Part shown: positions 24,941 through 33,752 of the stretch, one piece after another | Layout of the letters: each line of letters opens with the position of its first letter | How positions within the stretch are numbered: the stretch's first letter is position 1 | From: UBA4416 sp036676295 | GTDB taxonomy: Bacteria; Bacteroidota; Bacteroidia; B-17B0; Aurantibacillaceae | Length of the DNA stretch: 64,000 nt | NCBI GenBank assembly: GCA_036676295.1 | Contig: JAKFDE010000027.1 | Location: forward strand, 186,001-250,000 | Reading direction: 5' to 3' | Translations under genes and position numbers: made by a program | The notes under the pieces: model-generated | Database searches by the model: none | What the model was told of the DNA's origin: nothing | What the model saw: only the letters and a program-made list of their open reading frames with translations

Positions 24941-25927
24941 ATGCTCGCAGTAAACAAAATATCTTTTAACTATCCAAATTCCACCCAATTTAAAGGCATT
25001 ACCAATGTTTCGCTTACAGCCGAACCCGGTAAAATATTAGCTATTATTGGAAAAAGCGGTAGTGGTAAAACCACACTTCTCAAATGTATTTACGGATTAG
25101 AAGACTTACATGACGGCAAAATTACCGTAGAAAATAAATTAGTACTTGGTCCTGCTTACAATTTAATTCCGGGACATGAAGATATGCGCTTTGTGAGTCA
25201 GGATTTTTATGTGTTAGATAACCATACGGTTGAGGAAAACATCAAAGATAAATTGATGGGTTATACTGATGAGTATAAACAAAAACGCACCAATCAATTG
25301 TTGCGCTTATTAGATCTAACTGCGTATAAACAGTTAAAGGCTATCACGCTTTCATCAGGTCAAAAGCAACGCGTAGCCATTGCCCGCTCATTAGCTGAGT
25401 TCCCTAAAGTATTATTGCTTGATGAGCCATTCAGTAATTTAGATCTGCCCTTACGCGATAAGATCTTTACCTATATCCGTCAACAAATAAAAAAGCACCA
25501 TACTTCTGTTATTTTAGTAACTCACCAGCCCGAAGAAGCCTTGCGCTACGCTGATGAAACAGCTGTGATGGAAAACGGTAAATTGATTCAGCACGATAAT
25601 ACCTTTAGTGTGTATTATCAGCCCAAAACAAAAAATATTGCTGCTTTAATGGGTCGTTACTTTGTATTAGAACAGGATGATCTATTATCAAGCAAAACCA
25701 AGCTATCAAAGAATCAAACCTACATTCGTCCTAACCAATTACAAATAGTAGACAGCAAAACCAAAGCCCATATTATGGTAACAGTTACCAACGTATTTTT
25801 TAATGGTTACGGATTTGAATATTTTGCCGAAACAAAGACCGGCAATGCCATTTATTTTTATTCAAAAGATAATGCCATTCAAATAGATGATACTGTATCT
25901 TTAAAGGTAAATTGGTATTATAACTAA
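24941..25927 (+). CDS. ABC transporter ATPase (PotA/FbpC-like)
   Basis: A 328-residue ABC ATPase. Walker A is GKSGSGKTT (about 37-45), the Q-loop is RFVSQDFYVL, the signature LSSGQKQR has Ser in place of the first Gly, and Walker B is VLLLDEPFSNLD, then VTHQ. A C-terminal regulatory domain of about 90 residues, TOBE-like, begins near 235 (RYFVLEQDDLL) and contains YIRPNQLQIV. This layout is typical of importers for polyamines, iron or sulfate. No permease or binding-protein gene is near, so the transported substrate is unknown. Confidence 0.82.
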   Translation: MLAVNKISFNYPNSTQFKGITNVSLTAEPGKILAIIGKSGSGKTTLLKCIYGLEDLHDGKITVENKLVLGPAYNLIPGHEDMRFVSQDFYVLDNHTVEENIKDKLMGYTDEYKQKRTNQLLRLLDLTAYKQLKAITLSSGQKQRVAIARSLAEFPKVLLLDEPFSNLDLPLRDKIFTYIRQQIKKHHTSVILVTHQPEEALRYADETAVMENGKLIQHDNTFSVYYQPKTKNIAALMGRYFVLEQDDLLSSKTKLSKNQTYIRPNQLQIVDSKTKAHIMVTVTNVFFNGYGFEYFAETKTGNAIYFYSKDNAIQIDDTVSLKVNWYYN

Positions 25928-25931
25928 TACA

Positions 25932-26060
25932 ATGAAAAAATACATTTATACTGTTTTAAGTGTTTTATTGATCCTGTCGATCTTAAGCTCTTGCCGCACT
26001 CACCGCGATTGCCGAGGAAAGAAAAAGACTGCCAAAACTCAAATGGGTGGATGGTTGTAA
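25932..26060 (+). CDS. 42-residue lipoprotein
   Basis: A very small ORF with ATG at 25932, only 4 nt past the ABC ATPase stop. It encodes a lipoprotein signal peptide (MKKYIYTVLSVLLILSILSS) and the lipobox Cys at residue 21 (LSSC). A 21-residue basic tail follows, containing CRTHRDC, RGKKKTAKTQ and a final MGGWL. The tail has a second Cys and ends in Trp-Leu. Tiny lipoproteins with a basic tail ending in a GGWL-like motif are, to my memory, common in Bacteroidota, with unknown function. It is too short for most gene callers. Confidence 0.65.
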   Translation: MKKYIYTVLSVLLILSILSSCRTHRDCRGKKKTAKTQMGGWL

Positions 26061-26142
26061 ATTTGGTTAAGAATTAGTTGTTTTTTATGATTATAAATTA
26101 TAATAATTACTAATTTTACGCAACCAAAAAACAATTCACACT

Positions 26143-27216
26143 ATGTCAAAAGTTCACAATTTTAGCGCAGGTCCCGGAATTTTACCTTTAGAAGTTTTAA
26201 AACAATCGGCTGAGGCTTGTATCAATTTCGATAATATGAATTTATCGTTATTGGAAATTTCTCATCGTAGTAAAAATTATGAAGCAGTGATCGATGAATC
26301 GCGCTCTTTAGTTAAAGAATTATTTGAAGTTGGTGATGAGTATGAAGTATTATACTTAGGTGGCGGTGCAAGTACTCAATTTGCAATGGTACCATATAAC
26401 TTATTATCTGATAATGGTTATGCTGCTTATGTAAATACAGGCGTTTGGGCCAGTAAAGCAATTAAAGAAGCTAAGATCATTGGTAACACTAAAGTAATCG
26501 CTTCTTCTGAGGATAAAAATTTCACTTATGTGCCTAAAGGATATGAGATCCCTAAAGACGCAGATTATTTTCATATTACATCAAACAATACCATTTACGG
26601 AACTCAAATGAAAAGCTTTCCTAAATGTGATGTTCCGATGGTATGTGATATGAGTTCTGATATCTTTAGCAGAAAAGTAAACGCTAAGGATTTTGCATTG
26701 ATCTATGCCGGAGCTCAAAAAAATATGGGTCCTGCTGGAAGTACAATGATCATGGTAAAAAAAGATATTCTTGGAAAAACAGGCCGTAAAATGTTATCGA
26801 TGTTGGATTATCAGGTACATATCAAAGGTGGTTCTATGTACAATACACCTCCTGTATTTCCTATATATGTTACCATGTTAACCTTACGTTGGTTAAAACA
26901 AAATGGTGGCATTAGCTGGATTGAAGGTATCAATCAACAAAAAGCTGATCTGTTATATAACGAAATTGACAGAAATTCAATGTTTGTTGGTACCACAGTT
27001 AAAGAAGACAGAAGTAATATGAATGCTTGTTTCTTGTTAAACAAACCTGAACTAGAGCCTGAATTTGATAAATTATGGAAAGAAGCAAACATTAGCGGTA
27101 TTCGCGGACACAGAGATGTTGGTGGATACAGAGCTTCTATGTATAATGCTCTTCCAATTGAAAGTGTTAAGGTTTTAGTGGACGTAATGAAAGCAATGGA
27201 AGCGAAATTTGCTTAG
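26143..27216 (+). CDS. serC: Phosphoserine aminotransferase
   Basis: A 357-residue class V aminotransferase that makes 3-phosphoserine from phosphohydroxypyruvate and glutamate in serine synthesis. The N-terminus HNFSAGPGILPLEVL is a family hallmark. The PLP lysine is Lys193 in GAQKNMGPAG. VTSNNTIYGTQ-type residues (HITSNNTIYGTQM) and RGHRDVGGYRASMYNA bind the phosphate and cofactor. SerA is not adjacent here. The gene may also serve pyridoxal-phosphate synthesis, as in other bacteria. It follows the small lipoprotein after an 82-nt gap. Confidence 0.95.
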   Translation: MSKVHNFSAGPGILPLEVLKQSAEACINFDNMNLSLLEISHRSKNYEAVIDESRSLVKELFEVGDEYEVLYLGGGASTQFAMVPYNLLSDNGYAAYVNTGVWASKAIKEAKIIGNTKVIASSEDKNFTYVPKGYEIPKDADYFHITSNNTIYGTQMKSFPKCDVPMVCDMSSDIFSRKVNAKDFALIYAGAQKNMGPAGSTMIMVKKDILGKTGRKMLSMLDYQVHIKGGSMYNTPPVFPIYVTMLTLRWLKQNGGISWIEGINQQKADLLYNEIDRNSMFVGTTVKEDRSNMNACFLLNKPELEPEFDKLWKEANISGIRGHRDVGGYRASMYNALPIESVKVLVDVMKAMEAKFA

Positions 27217-27266
27217 TCTCTAAATAATAATCAACAATATATATTAAAGCCACACGTTATTAGTAA

Positions 27267-27923
27267 GTGAAATCTATTTTATCATATTTATTAATAATGT
27301 GTGGCTTTATATCTTTAGCACAGGATAAAGCACCAACATTACCTCGTTTTTCTGTAAGAGGAAATATAGGCATTCCAAATGTTGCGTCCAGTTCTGCTTT
27401 CCGAAATTCATTTTCGGGAGTTATTGCAGGTGATGCAAGTGTAAACTGTAAATTGTTTTCTGATATTTTTGTGGGAGTTGGTTACTCTTATACTTATTAT
27501 AAAAGTCAGAGTTATTTTAAGGATAAAAACATTAACACCAATTTACAATCACAAAACGGTTTCATTAAAATAGGCTACGATAAATTTTTTAGTGATAATG
27601 GTTTTGTGACTTTCTCTATAAACGGAGGCTACAATTTTAATAAATATGCCAGCATAGCATACGCTAATGATACGTTAAAAGGTAAATACCCGACACAATT
27701 TACCAGTTCCTTTGTAGAACCTATGATAGGCGTGTATTTTGTTGTAGACCCTAATTTTGCCATTGGCGGTCATCTCTCTTACAATTACAATTTCTCTTTA
27801 TTTAATGCCAAATATCCGGGCTTTGACAAATGGTTAAACTATGACAACATCTCCAATAAATGGAATATGAGTGTAGTTACTTTAGGCTTTGGATTTTATT
27901 ATGGACTAACCAGAAAAAAATAA
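27267..27923 (+). CDS. Outer-membrane beta-barrel protein, porin-like
   Basis: A 218-residue protein starting with GTG at 27267. The signal peptide is MKSILSYLLIMCGFISLAQ. The body shows eight or so amphipathic strands: ISVRGNIGIP-like, VGVGYSYTYYKS, NGFIKIGYDKFFS, VTFSINGGYNF, GGHLSYNYNFS, and a closing SVVTLGFGFYYGL. The strand ending in aromatic residues fits a small OMP_b-brl barrel. No specific family is recognised. It is 50 nt downstream of serC and might be read through from it. Confidence 0.75.
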   Translation: MKSILSYLLIMCGFISLAQDKAPTLPRFSVRGNIGIPNVASSSAFRNSFSGVIAGDASVNCKLFSDIFVGVGYSYTYYKSQSYFKDKNINTNLQSQNGFIKIGYDKFFSDNGFVTFSINGGYNFNKYASIAYANDTLKGKYPTQFTSSFVEPMIGVYFVVDPNFAIGGHLSYNYNFSLFNAKYPGFDKWLNYDNISNKWNMSVVTLGFGFYYGLTRKK

Positions 27924-28009
27924 ACTCTCTAATATTTAAGTCGTAAAAAATTATCGCACTCCAATAACTCTATCAGGATCGCAGAGTCTTGATGAGCAGA
28001 ACAAGTTAA

Positions 28010-29251
28010 TTATTCAAATCTTAAGCTTTCTATAGGATCTAATTTAGAAGCACGCTTAGCGGGTAAATAACCACTCACTAAACCTACAACCAAACAAACT
28101 ACAAAACCAATGATTATCCATGTCCATGGCATAAAGAATGATGAACTCAATTGAAATGAAATTATATTAGCCGCAACAATTCCCATTAAAATACCAAAGA
28201 AGCCGCCCAGCAAACAGATCACAATACTCTCAATTAAAAATTGATTCTTAATTGTTTCGCTGGTTGCCCCTAATGCCTTGCGAATACCAATTTCGCGAGT
28301 ACGCTCGGTAACAGATACCAACATAATATTCATTAAACCAATAGAGGCGCCTAATAAAGTAATGATACCGATAATAATAGCTCCCATTGAAAGTTTACTC
28401 ATCATCCCTATCAACATATTAGCTAAACTATCAGCCTTGGTTATTTCAAAATTATCTTCCTCGCCCAAGGGCACTGCTCGTATTTTTCGGAATAATCCCG
28501 TTGCTTCATCTAAAGCCAGATTTAACCAGGCAGTATTTTTTGCTAGTACACTTATAGTAAAACTCATGTCGTTACTTCCAAAATATTGTCGGGCTGCATT
28601 TAATGGGATAATACAGATTTTATCGCCTCCAAAGCCCATACTATTGCCTTTACTGGCTAAAATACCTATAATTTTATATTTCGCATTACTAATGGTAATG
28701 GTTTTATCCAGGCCCTTTTGTTTTCCTTTAAACAGATCAAACTCTATATCCTTACCAATAATTACTACATGTGCCCCACTGGTTATTTCTTGCGGCGAAA
28801 AATTTCTCCCTTTCTCTAACTCATAACCACTGGTAGCTATATAATTATCATCTCCACCAAAGACTTGTATATTAGGGTTAGTTTTGTTTGATTCATATTT
28901 GATGCGGGCATTAAACGAAGCCATGGTTGATACAGCCGTTGTAACCGGAAATGTAAATTCATTTTTAAATCGCATGGCTTCTTTATACGAAATTGATTCG
29001 TAACGCCTTGATTTTCTTCCTTTTTTACCAACCTTAATAGAAGTTTCCTTATTACGTATAGTAAACGAGTTGGCTCCCATACTTGTAAAATTAGTATTGA
29101 TAGAGCCTTCTATTGCCGAAATAGCCGATGAAATGCCCACCAAGGCTGTAATACCAAAGAAAATAATAAGCATTGTTAAGAAAGCTCTTAACTTATTTCC
29201 TTTGATCGAATCGGTAGCTATTTTAATATTTTCACGCAGCAATAACGCCAT
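28010..29251 (-). CDS. MacB/FtsX-type ABC transporter permease
   Basis: A 413-residue permease. One N-terminal helix (residues about 23-45) is followed by a large periplasmic MacB_PCD domain (about 46-280), and three C-terminal helices (from about 285). The motif TERTREIGIRKALGAT in the cytoplasmic loop is diagnostic for the FtsX family. Such permeases export peptides or lipoproteins, or act mechanically through MacA-like partners. No MacA or ATPase lies beside it in this window, so the partner must be elsewhere. It is divergent from the copper regulator, with a 245-bp gap. Confidence 0.9.
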   Translation of the reverse strand: MALLLRENIKIATDSIKGNKLRAFLTMLIIFFGITALVGISSAISAIEGSINTNFTSMGANSFTIRNKETSIKVGKKGRKSRRYESISYKEAMRFKNEFTFPVTTAVSTMASFNARIKYESNKTNPNIQVFGGDDNYIATSGYELEKGRNFSPQEITSGAHVVIIGKDIEFDLFKGKQKGLDKTITISNAKYKIIGILASKGNSMGFGGDKICIIPLNAARQYFGSNDMSFTISVLAKNTAWLNLALDEATGLFRKIRAVPLGEEDNFEITKADSLANMLIGMMSKLSMGAIIIGIITLLGASIGLMNIMLVSVTERTREIGIRKALGATSETIKNQFLIESIVICLLGGFFGILMGIVAANIISFQLSSSFFMPWTWIIIGFVVCLVVGLVSGYLPAKRASKLDPIESLRFE

Positions 29252-29481
29252 GAGATAAAAGTAACTATTTCTGATGGCTTAAAATTACCATTGGTGTAGA
29301 ATAATTAGTTATTTAAACTAAAATTGTGGGAATCAAAGAACATACTTTATTTGAATTTAAATTTACTCCTTCAATTTCAATTGACTTCAAATCATCTGCA
29401 ATGGTTGTGCATATCTCGTTTCTCAAAGTGCCGACTCCTTACGAACGAAAGCAAGAAATTATATTTAAATATAATTTTGAG

Positions 29482-29489
29482 TAACTTTG
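29482..29489 (+). promoter_or_regulatory. -7 box TAACTTTG for the copper regulator
   Basis: TAACTTTG matches TAnnTTTG and ends 7 nt before the ATG at 29497, so the message would be nearly leaderless. The 12-mer AACTTTGTCATA (29483-29494) is repeated exactly before copA (30118-30129), and its first 8 bases occur again before the small HMA gene. Confidence 0.5.
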
Positions 29490-29496
29490 TCATAAA

Positions 29497-30108
29497 ATGA
29501 AGGTATTCATTAAAAATATGGTTTGTAACCGCTGCATTGCAGTGGTTAAACAGGAGTTTGAAAATCTTGGGTATTCACAGGTTATTGTAACAATGGGAGA
29601 AGTTGATCTTGCCGAAGATTTAGATAAGGATAAAATACAGGAAATTAGCACAGCATTACATAAACATGGTTTTGAGTTAATTGATGATAAAAAAAGTGCT
29701 ATTGTTGAGAAAATAAAAAACATTGTAATTGATCAAATTCATCATGTGAATGATCGCCTTAAAATAAATTACTCCACTCTAATAGTTGATAAACTTGGCC
29801 GTGATTACAGCTATCTCAGTAATCTTTTCTCTGAAATAGAAGGTATCACAATCGAACAATATATTATCCTACAAAAAATAGAGAAAGTAAAAGAATTGCT
29901 GGTATATGATGAACTGTCTTTAAGTCAGATCGCTGATGAACTTGGCTATAGTAGTGTTGGTCATGTTTCCAATCAGTTCAAAAAAATAACCGGCTTAACA
30001 CCAAGTCATTTTAAAACTATTAAAGAAAATAAGCGACTAGCGCTTGATAATATTAAACCTATAAATCATGTAAATCATTCCCATAATGATGTAAAGAGTA
30101 AGCGCTAG
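29497..30108 (+). CDS. HMA-AraC fusion regulator
   Basis: A 203-residue protein. Residues 1-70 form a heavy-metal-associated domain with the metal-binding motif NMVCNRC (Cys10, Cys13) and a closing HGFELI strand. Residues about 85-180 form an AraC/XylS helix-turn-helix pair: LSQIADELGYSSVGHVSNQF and GLTPSHFK. The C-terminus is basic and His-bearing (NHVNHSHNDVKSKR). The inference is that Cu(I) binding by the HMA domain switches the DNA-binding part for the copper genes that follow. It is 35 nt upstream of copA and on the same strand. Confidence 0.88.
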   Translation: MKVFIKNMVCNRCIAVVKQEFENLGYSQVIVTMGEVDLAEDLDKDKIQEISTALHKHGFELIDDKKSAIVEKIKNIVIDQIHHVNDRLKINYSTLIVDKLGRDYSYLSNLFSEIEGITIEQYIILQKIEKVKELLVYDELSLSQIADELGYSSVGHVSNQFKKITGLTPSHFKTIKENKRLALDNIKPINHVNHSHNDVKSKR

Positions 30109-30116
30109 CCTTTTTG

Positions 30117-30129
30117 GAACTTTGTCATA
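30117..30129 (+). promoter_or_regulatory. AACTTTGTCATA box before copA
   Basis: GAACTTTGTCATA, identical over 12 bases with the regulator's upstream box. It starts 9 nt past the regulator's stop and precedes the copA ATG at 30144 by about 15 nt. TTTG here (30121-30124) fits the -7 element only partly (GAACTTTG, G in place of T). Confidence 0.45.
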
Positions 30130-30143
30130 TAAAATCATACGAC

Positions 30144-32570
30144 ATGAAAACTAGCATAAATATTCCACTAATTGATGTTGAAAGTGAACACTGTGCCTTA
30201 ATTGTTGACAAAGGCATTGCTCAAATTGATGGTGTAAAACAGCATAAAGTAGAACTCAACAACAAACAAGCTGTTATCGAAATCGATCCAGTAAAAACGG
30301 ATGTATTAGCAAATATAGTGGCCAAGATCAGAGATCTCGGCTATGGCGTAGAGACTGTTAAAAATACCTTCCCTATATCCGGCATGACCTGCGCCTCTTG
30401 TGCAATTAATGTAGAAGCAATTCTAAAACCTCTTCCCGGCATTGTTGGTGCATCTGTAAATATTGCGACAAACACCGTTCTTGTTGAATACATTCCAGGT
30501 GAAGTTACTAAAGACCAAATGAAAACCACACTGCAAAGTATTGGTTATGATATGGAAATTGATGAAACCGAGGATGCACAAAAACAATTGGACGACTTGA
30601 AACTTAAACATTATAAGCAATTACGTTTTAAAACTTTTGCCTCTATCATTTTGAGTATTCCCTTAATTGTTGTTGGAATGTTTTTTATGCATGCCGAATA
30701 TGCCAACTACATCATGTGGATACTTTCCTCTCCAATTGTACTGGTATTTGGTCGGCAATTCTTTGTTAATGCGTGGAAACAAGCAAAAAACAAATCTGCT
30801 AATATGGATACATTAGTTGCTTTAAGTACAGGAGTAGCTTACTTGTTTAGTGTATTTAACACGTTGTTTCCTGAATACTGGCACAGTAAAGGAATGCATG
30901 CTGAAGCCTATTTTGAAAGTGCCGGAGTGGTTATCGCCTTTATTCTGCTAGGAAAACTATTAGAAGATCGTGCTAAATCAAATACATCATCTGCTATTAA
31001 AAAACTCATTGGCTTACAGCCAAAAACAGTTGTCAAGCTAAATGAAGATGGTACTGAAACGACGATATTAATTGCAAGTGTTCAAATTGATGACATATTA
31101 TTAGTTAAGCCCGGTGAAAAAGTACCAGTAGATGGTATTGTTAAAAGAGGAAGTTCAAGTATTGATGAAAGTTCAATAACCGGAGAACCCATTCCGGCTG
31201 AAAAAAATGATGGAGACAAAGTGTATGCAGGAACTATAAACCAGAAAGGTTCTTTAGAAATAATTGCACAAAAAGTTGGCGGAGAAACCGTACTATCTCA
31301 AATTATTAAAATGGTACAGGAAGCTCAAGGTAGCAAGGCTCCAGTTCAAAAATTAGTTGATAAAATTGCCGGCATTTTTGTTCCTGTTGTTATTGGGACT
31401 GCGATTCTGACATTTATCATTTGGATGATTTTTGGCGGCGAAGACGCATTAACCCATGCCATGCTTTCAATGATAACTGTTTTGGTTATTGCCTGTCCGT
31501 GTGCCCTTGGATTAGCAACTCCAACGGCTATTATGGTTGGTATAGGAAAAGGTGCAGAGCACGGTATTTTAATTAAAGACGCTGAAAGTCTTGAACAAAA
31601 TAAAAAAATAGATGCGATCATTCTAGACAAAACAGGAACTATCACTGAAGGTAAACCAGAAGTAATGGATTTTATATGGAAAGAAAACATTGACAAACCA
31701 ACATATATTAATCTATTGTACGCCATAGAAAGACAATCTGAACATCCTTTGGCTGAAGCTGTTATAAAGTATTTGAAAAACAAAAAAAGCTCGGACAATA
31801 TTCATTTTGATAAATTTGAAAGTGTAACCGGAAAAGGTATCATTGCTGAAAAGGATAACAAAAAATATTTAGTTGGAAATAAAAAACTCATGGACGATTA
31901 TAAAGTCGAAATCGAAGAAACCATGCAACTTCAAATCGATGTGTTATTGAATGAAGCTAAAACAGTCATACTATTTACTGAAGAAAACAATATCATTGCG
32001 ACAATAGGAATCAGCGATAAGATCAAAAGCACTTCAATTGATGCTATAAAACAACTCAAAGAACAGGGTATTGAAGTTTATATGCTTACAGGTGATAATG
32101 CCAAAACTGCCCAAGTTGTTGCATCCGTTGTTGGTATTACAAAATACCAATCAGAGGTATTACCCTCTCAAAAAGCTGAGTTTGTTAAACAACTTCAAAG
32201 AGAAGGAAAAATAGTAGCAATGGTAGGTGATGGCATAAACGACTCGCATGCACTTGCTTTAGCTGATGTAAGTATCGCAATGGGTAAAGGTTCAGATATT
32301 GCAATAGATGTTGCAAAAATGACTATCATCTCTTCAGACTTATCTCTAATACCTAAAGCAATAAAATTATCTAAGCAAACTGTGAGCGTGATAAAGCAAA
32401 ATCTATTTTGGGCATTTATTTACAACATCATTGGAATTCCTTTAGCAGCAGGTTTATTATACCCCGTTAACGGATTCCTAATAAACCCAATGATAGCAGG
32501 AGCCGCTATGGCACTAAGTTCCGTGAGTGTTGTAAGCAATAGTTTATTATTGAAGATGCGTAAAATATAA
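30144..32570 (+). CDS. copA: Cu(I)-exporting P-type ATPase
   Basis: An 808-residue P1B-1 ATPase that pumps Cu(I) out of the cytoplasm. The start is ATG at 30144; the upstream TTG at 30114 would add MELCHIKSYD, which lies within the promoter box and is rejected. The first HMA-like domain (about 1-70) has a degenerate site, SEHC (Ser14, Cys17). The second (about 73-140) is intact, GMTCASC (Cys83, Cys86). The membrane CPC motif is at 451-453, the phosphorylation Asp495 is in DKTGT, and TGDNAKTA and GDGINDSHAL follow. YNIIG and MALSSVSVVSNS supply the remaining copper ligands in the last helices. All catalytic motifs are present. Confidence 0.95.
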   Translation: MKTSINIPLIDVESEHCALIVDKGIAQIDGVKQHKVELNNKQAVIEIDPVKTDVLANIVAKIRDLGYGVETVKNTFPISGMTCASCAINVEAILKPLPGIVGASVNIATNTVLVEYIPGEVTKDQMKTTLQSIGYDMEIDETEDAQKQLDDLKLKHYKQLRFKTFASIILSIPLIVVGMFFMHAEYANYIMWILSSPIVLVFGRQFFVNAWKQAKNKSANMDTLVALSTGVAYLFSVFNTLFPEYWHSKGMHAEAYFESAGVVIAFILLGKLLEDRAKSNTSSAIKKLIGLQPKTVVKLNEDGTETTILIASVQIDDILLVKPGEKVPVDGIVKRGSSSIDESSITGEPIPAEKNDGDKVYAGTINQKGSLEIIAQKVGGETVLSQIIKMVQEAQGSKAPVQKLVDKIAGIFVPVVIGTAILTFIIWMIFGGEDALTHAMLSMITVLVIACPCALGLATPTAIMVGIGKGAEHGILIKDAESLEQNKKIDAIILDKTGTITEGKPEVMDFIWKENIDKPTYINLLYAIERQSEHPLAEAVIKYLKNKKSSDNIHFDKFESVTGKGIIAEKDNKKYLVGNKKLMDDYKVEIEETMQLQIDVLLNEAKTVILFTEENNIIATIGISDKIKSTSIDAIKQLKEQGIEVYMLTGDNAKTAQVVASVVGITKYQSEVLPSQKAEFVKQLQREGKIVAMVGDGINDSHALALADVSIAMGKGSDIAIDVAKMTIISSDLSLIPKAIKLSKQTVSVIKQNLFWAFIYNIIGIPLAAGLLYPVNGFLINPMIAGAAMALSSVSVVSNSLLLKMRKI

Positions 32571-32630
32571 ATCTAAATATTATATAAAACATACCCATAA
32601 TTATACAAAGCAAATCAAGGTAACATGTCG

Positions 32631-32639
32631 GAACTTTGT
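32631..32639 (+). promoter_or_regulatory. GAACTTTGT box before the small HMA gene
   Basis: GAACTTTGT occurs 25 nt before the ATG at 32664 and repeats the word found before the regulator and copA. It probably marks a third transcription start in the island. Confidence 0.4.
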
Positions 32640-32663
32640 ATCAAGAAACTAAAAAAGAAAAAC

Positions 32664-32873
32664 ATGAAAACTTTAAAATTCAAAACAGACATTAAATGCT
32701 CAGGTTGCTTAGCTCGAGTAACACCACACCTAAACAACGTCACTGGCATTGAATCATGGAAAGTAGATATTCTAACTCCTGAAAAAACACTTACTGTAGA
32801 AAGTAATGCCATTGAATCATCAGAAATTATTGAAACAATAAATAAAGCAGGATTCAAAGCACAAGAAATATAA
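32664..32873 (+). CDS. Small HMA copper chaperone (CopZ-like)
   Basis: A 69-residue single HMA domain, MKTLKFKTDIKCSGCLARV, with the metal-binding motif KCSGC (Cys11 and Cys14) and a typical beta-alpha-beta-beta-alpha-beta pattern to GFKAQEI. It likely passes Cu(I) to the CopA ATPase. An in-frame ATG at 32625 would add 13 basic residues but sits in the promoter box region, so the ATG at 32664 is preferred. It is 19 nt upstream of the exported HMA/DUF3347 gene. Confidence 0.85.
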   Translation: MKTLKFKTDIKCSGCLARVTPHLNNVTGIESWKVDILTPEKTLTVESNAIESSEIIETINKAGFKAQEI

Positions 32874-32892
32874 TCAACTAAAAAAGAATACT

Positions 32893-33747
32893 ATGAAAAC
32901 TAAATTAAAATATCTGTTAGCAGGACTAATAACTGTATTTGGGCTAAGTGCCTTTGCAGGATTCCAAAAAAATCCAACACTACAATCATTCAAAGTTTTA
33001 GAAAACTGTGGAATGTGCGAAAAAACAATTGAAAAAGCTGCGTTAAAAACTGGCGCTTCAAAAGCTGAATGGAATAAAGAAACAAAAATGCTATCCGTTC
33101 AGTACAATCCTAAGAAAATGACGGCTGATGATATTCTTAAAGGTGTTGCATACGCTGGCTATGATAACGAAAAATATTTAGCCCCAACAGAATCATATAA
33201 CAATCTTCACGAATGCTGTAAGTACGATCGTGTGAAAGTAAAACAAACAACTTATTTACCAAGTGCACAAACTAATAGTCTTGCAAATTCAAAACCTGCT
33301 CAGGAAGTGCAAAATAAAAATGAGTTAGAATCGGTTTACAATTCGTACTTCAACATGAAAGATGCTTTAATAAGAGCTGACAGTAAAACCGCTGCTATAA
33401 AAGCTAAAGAATTGGTGGATGCCTTAAATGCGGTGAAAATGAACGTATTAAACACCACTGAACACAACGCTTTTATGAAGTTCTTACCGGATTTAAAAAC
33501 CGATGCCAGTAAAATCTATGAAACAAAAGCTATTGATAAACAAAGAGAATATTTTTCTGATTTATCAAATAAAATGTATGAGATCATGAAAGTAATTAAA
33601 CCTTCATCTCCTGTTTACATTGACTATTGTCCAATGTACAACGATGGTAAAGGGGCTTATTGGATCAGCAAAGAAAGCGCAATTAAAAACCCATACTATG
33701 GCTCTCAAATGATGAGCTGTGGTAAAGTTAAAGAAATCATAAAATAG
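32893..33747 (+). CDS. Exported HMA and DUF3347 copper-binding protein
   Basis: A 284-residue protein. The signal peptide is residues 1-21 (LAGLITVFGLSAFAG). An HMA domain occupies about 28-95, with ENCGMCEKTIEKAA as the metal site. A second Cys pair, ECC, lies near 107. DUF3347 runs from about 140 (ELESVYNSYFNMKDALIRAD) to the end, with DYCPMYNDGKGAYWISKES and MMSCGKV carrying further Cys and Met. The same domain occurs in Cus-type efflux periplasmic adaptors. The inferred role is periplasmic binding of copper released by CopA and transfer to the oxidase. The next gene starts 5 nt after the stop. Confidence 0.85.
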   Translation: MKTKLKYLLAGLITVFGLSAFAGFQKNPTLQSFKVLENCGMCEKTIEKAALKTGASKAEWNKETKMLSVQYNPKKMTADDILKGVAYAGYDNEKYLAPTESYNNLHECCKYDRVKVKQTTYLPSAQTNSLANSKPAQEVQNKNELESVYNSYFNMKDALIRADSKTAAIKAKELVDALNAVKMNVLNTTEHNAFMKFLPDLKTDASKIYETKAIDKQREYFSDLSNKMYEIMKVIKPSSPVYIDYCPMYNDGKGAYWISKESAIKNPYYGSQMMSCGKVKEIIK

Positions 33748-33752
33748 AAATT

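Noticed and set aside
29326..29484. A GTG-started frame of 52 codons upstream of the copper regulator, with the sequence ending in KQEIIFKYNFE
   Set aside because: There is no ATG at its start, no family, and its end overlaps the regulator's -7 box. The open length is long for AT-rich DNA, so a gene remnant is possible, but I cannot support a gene.
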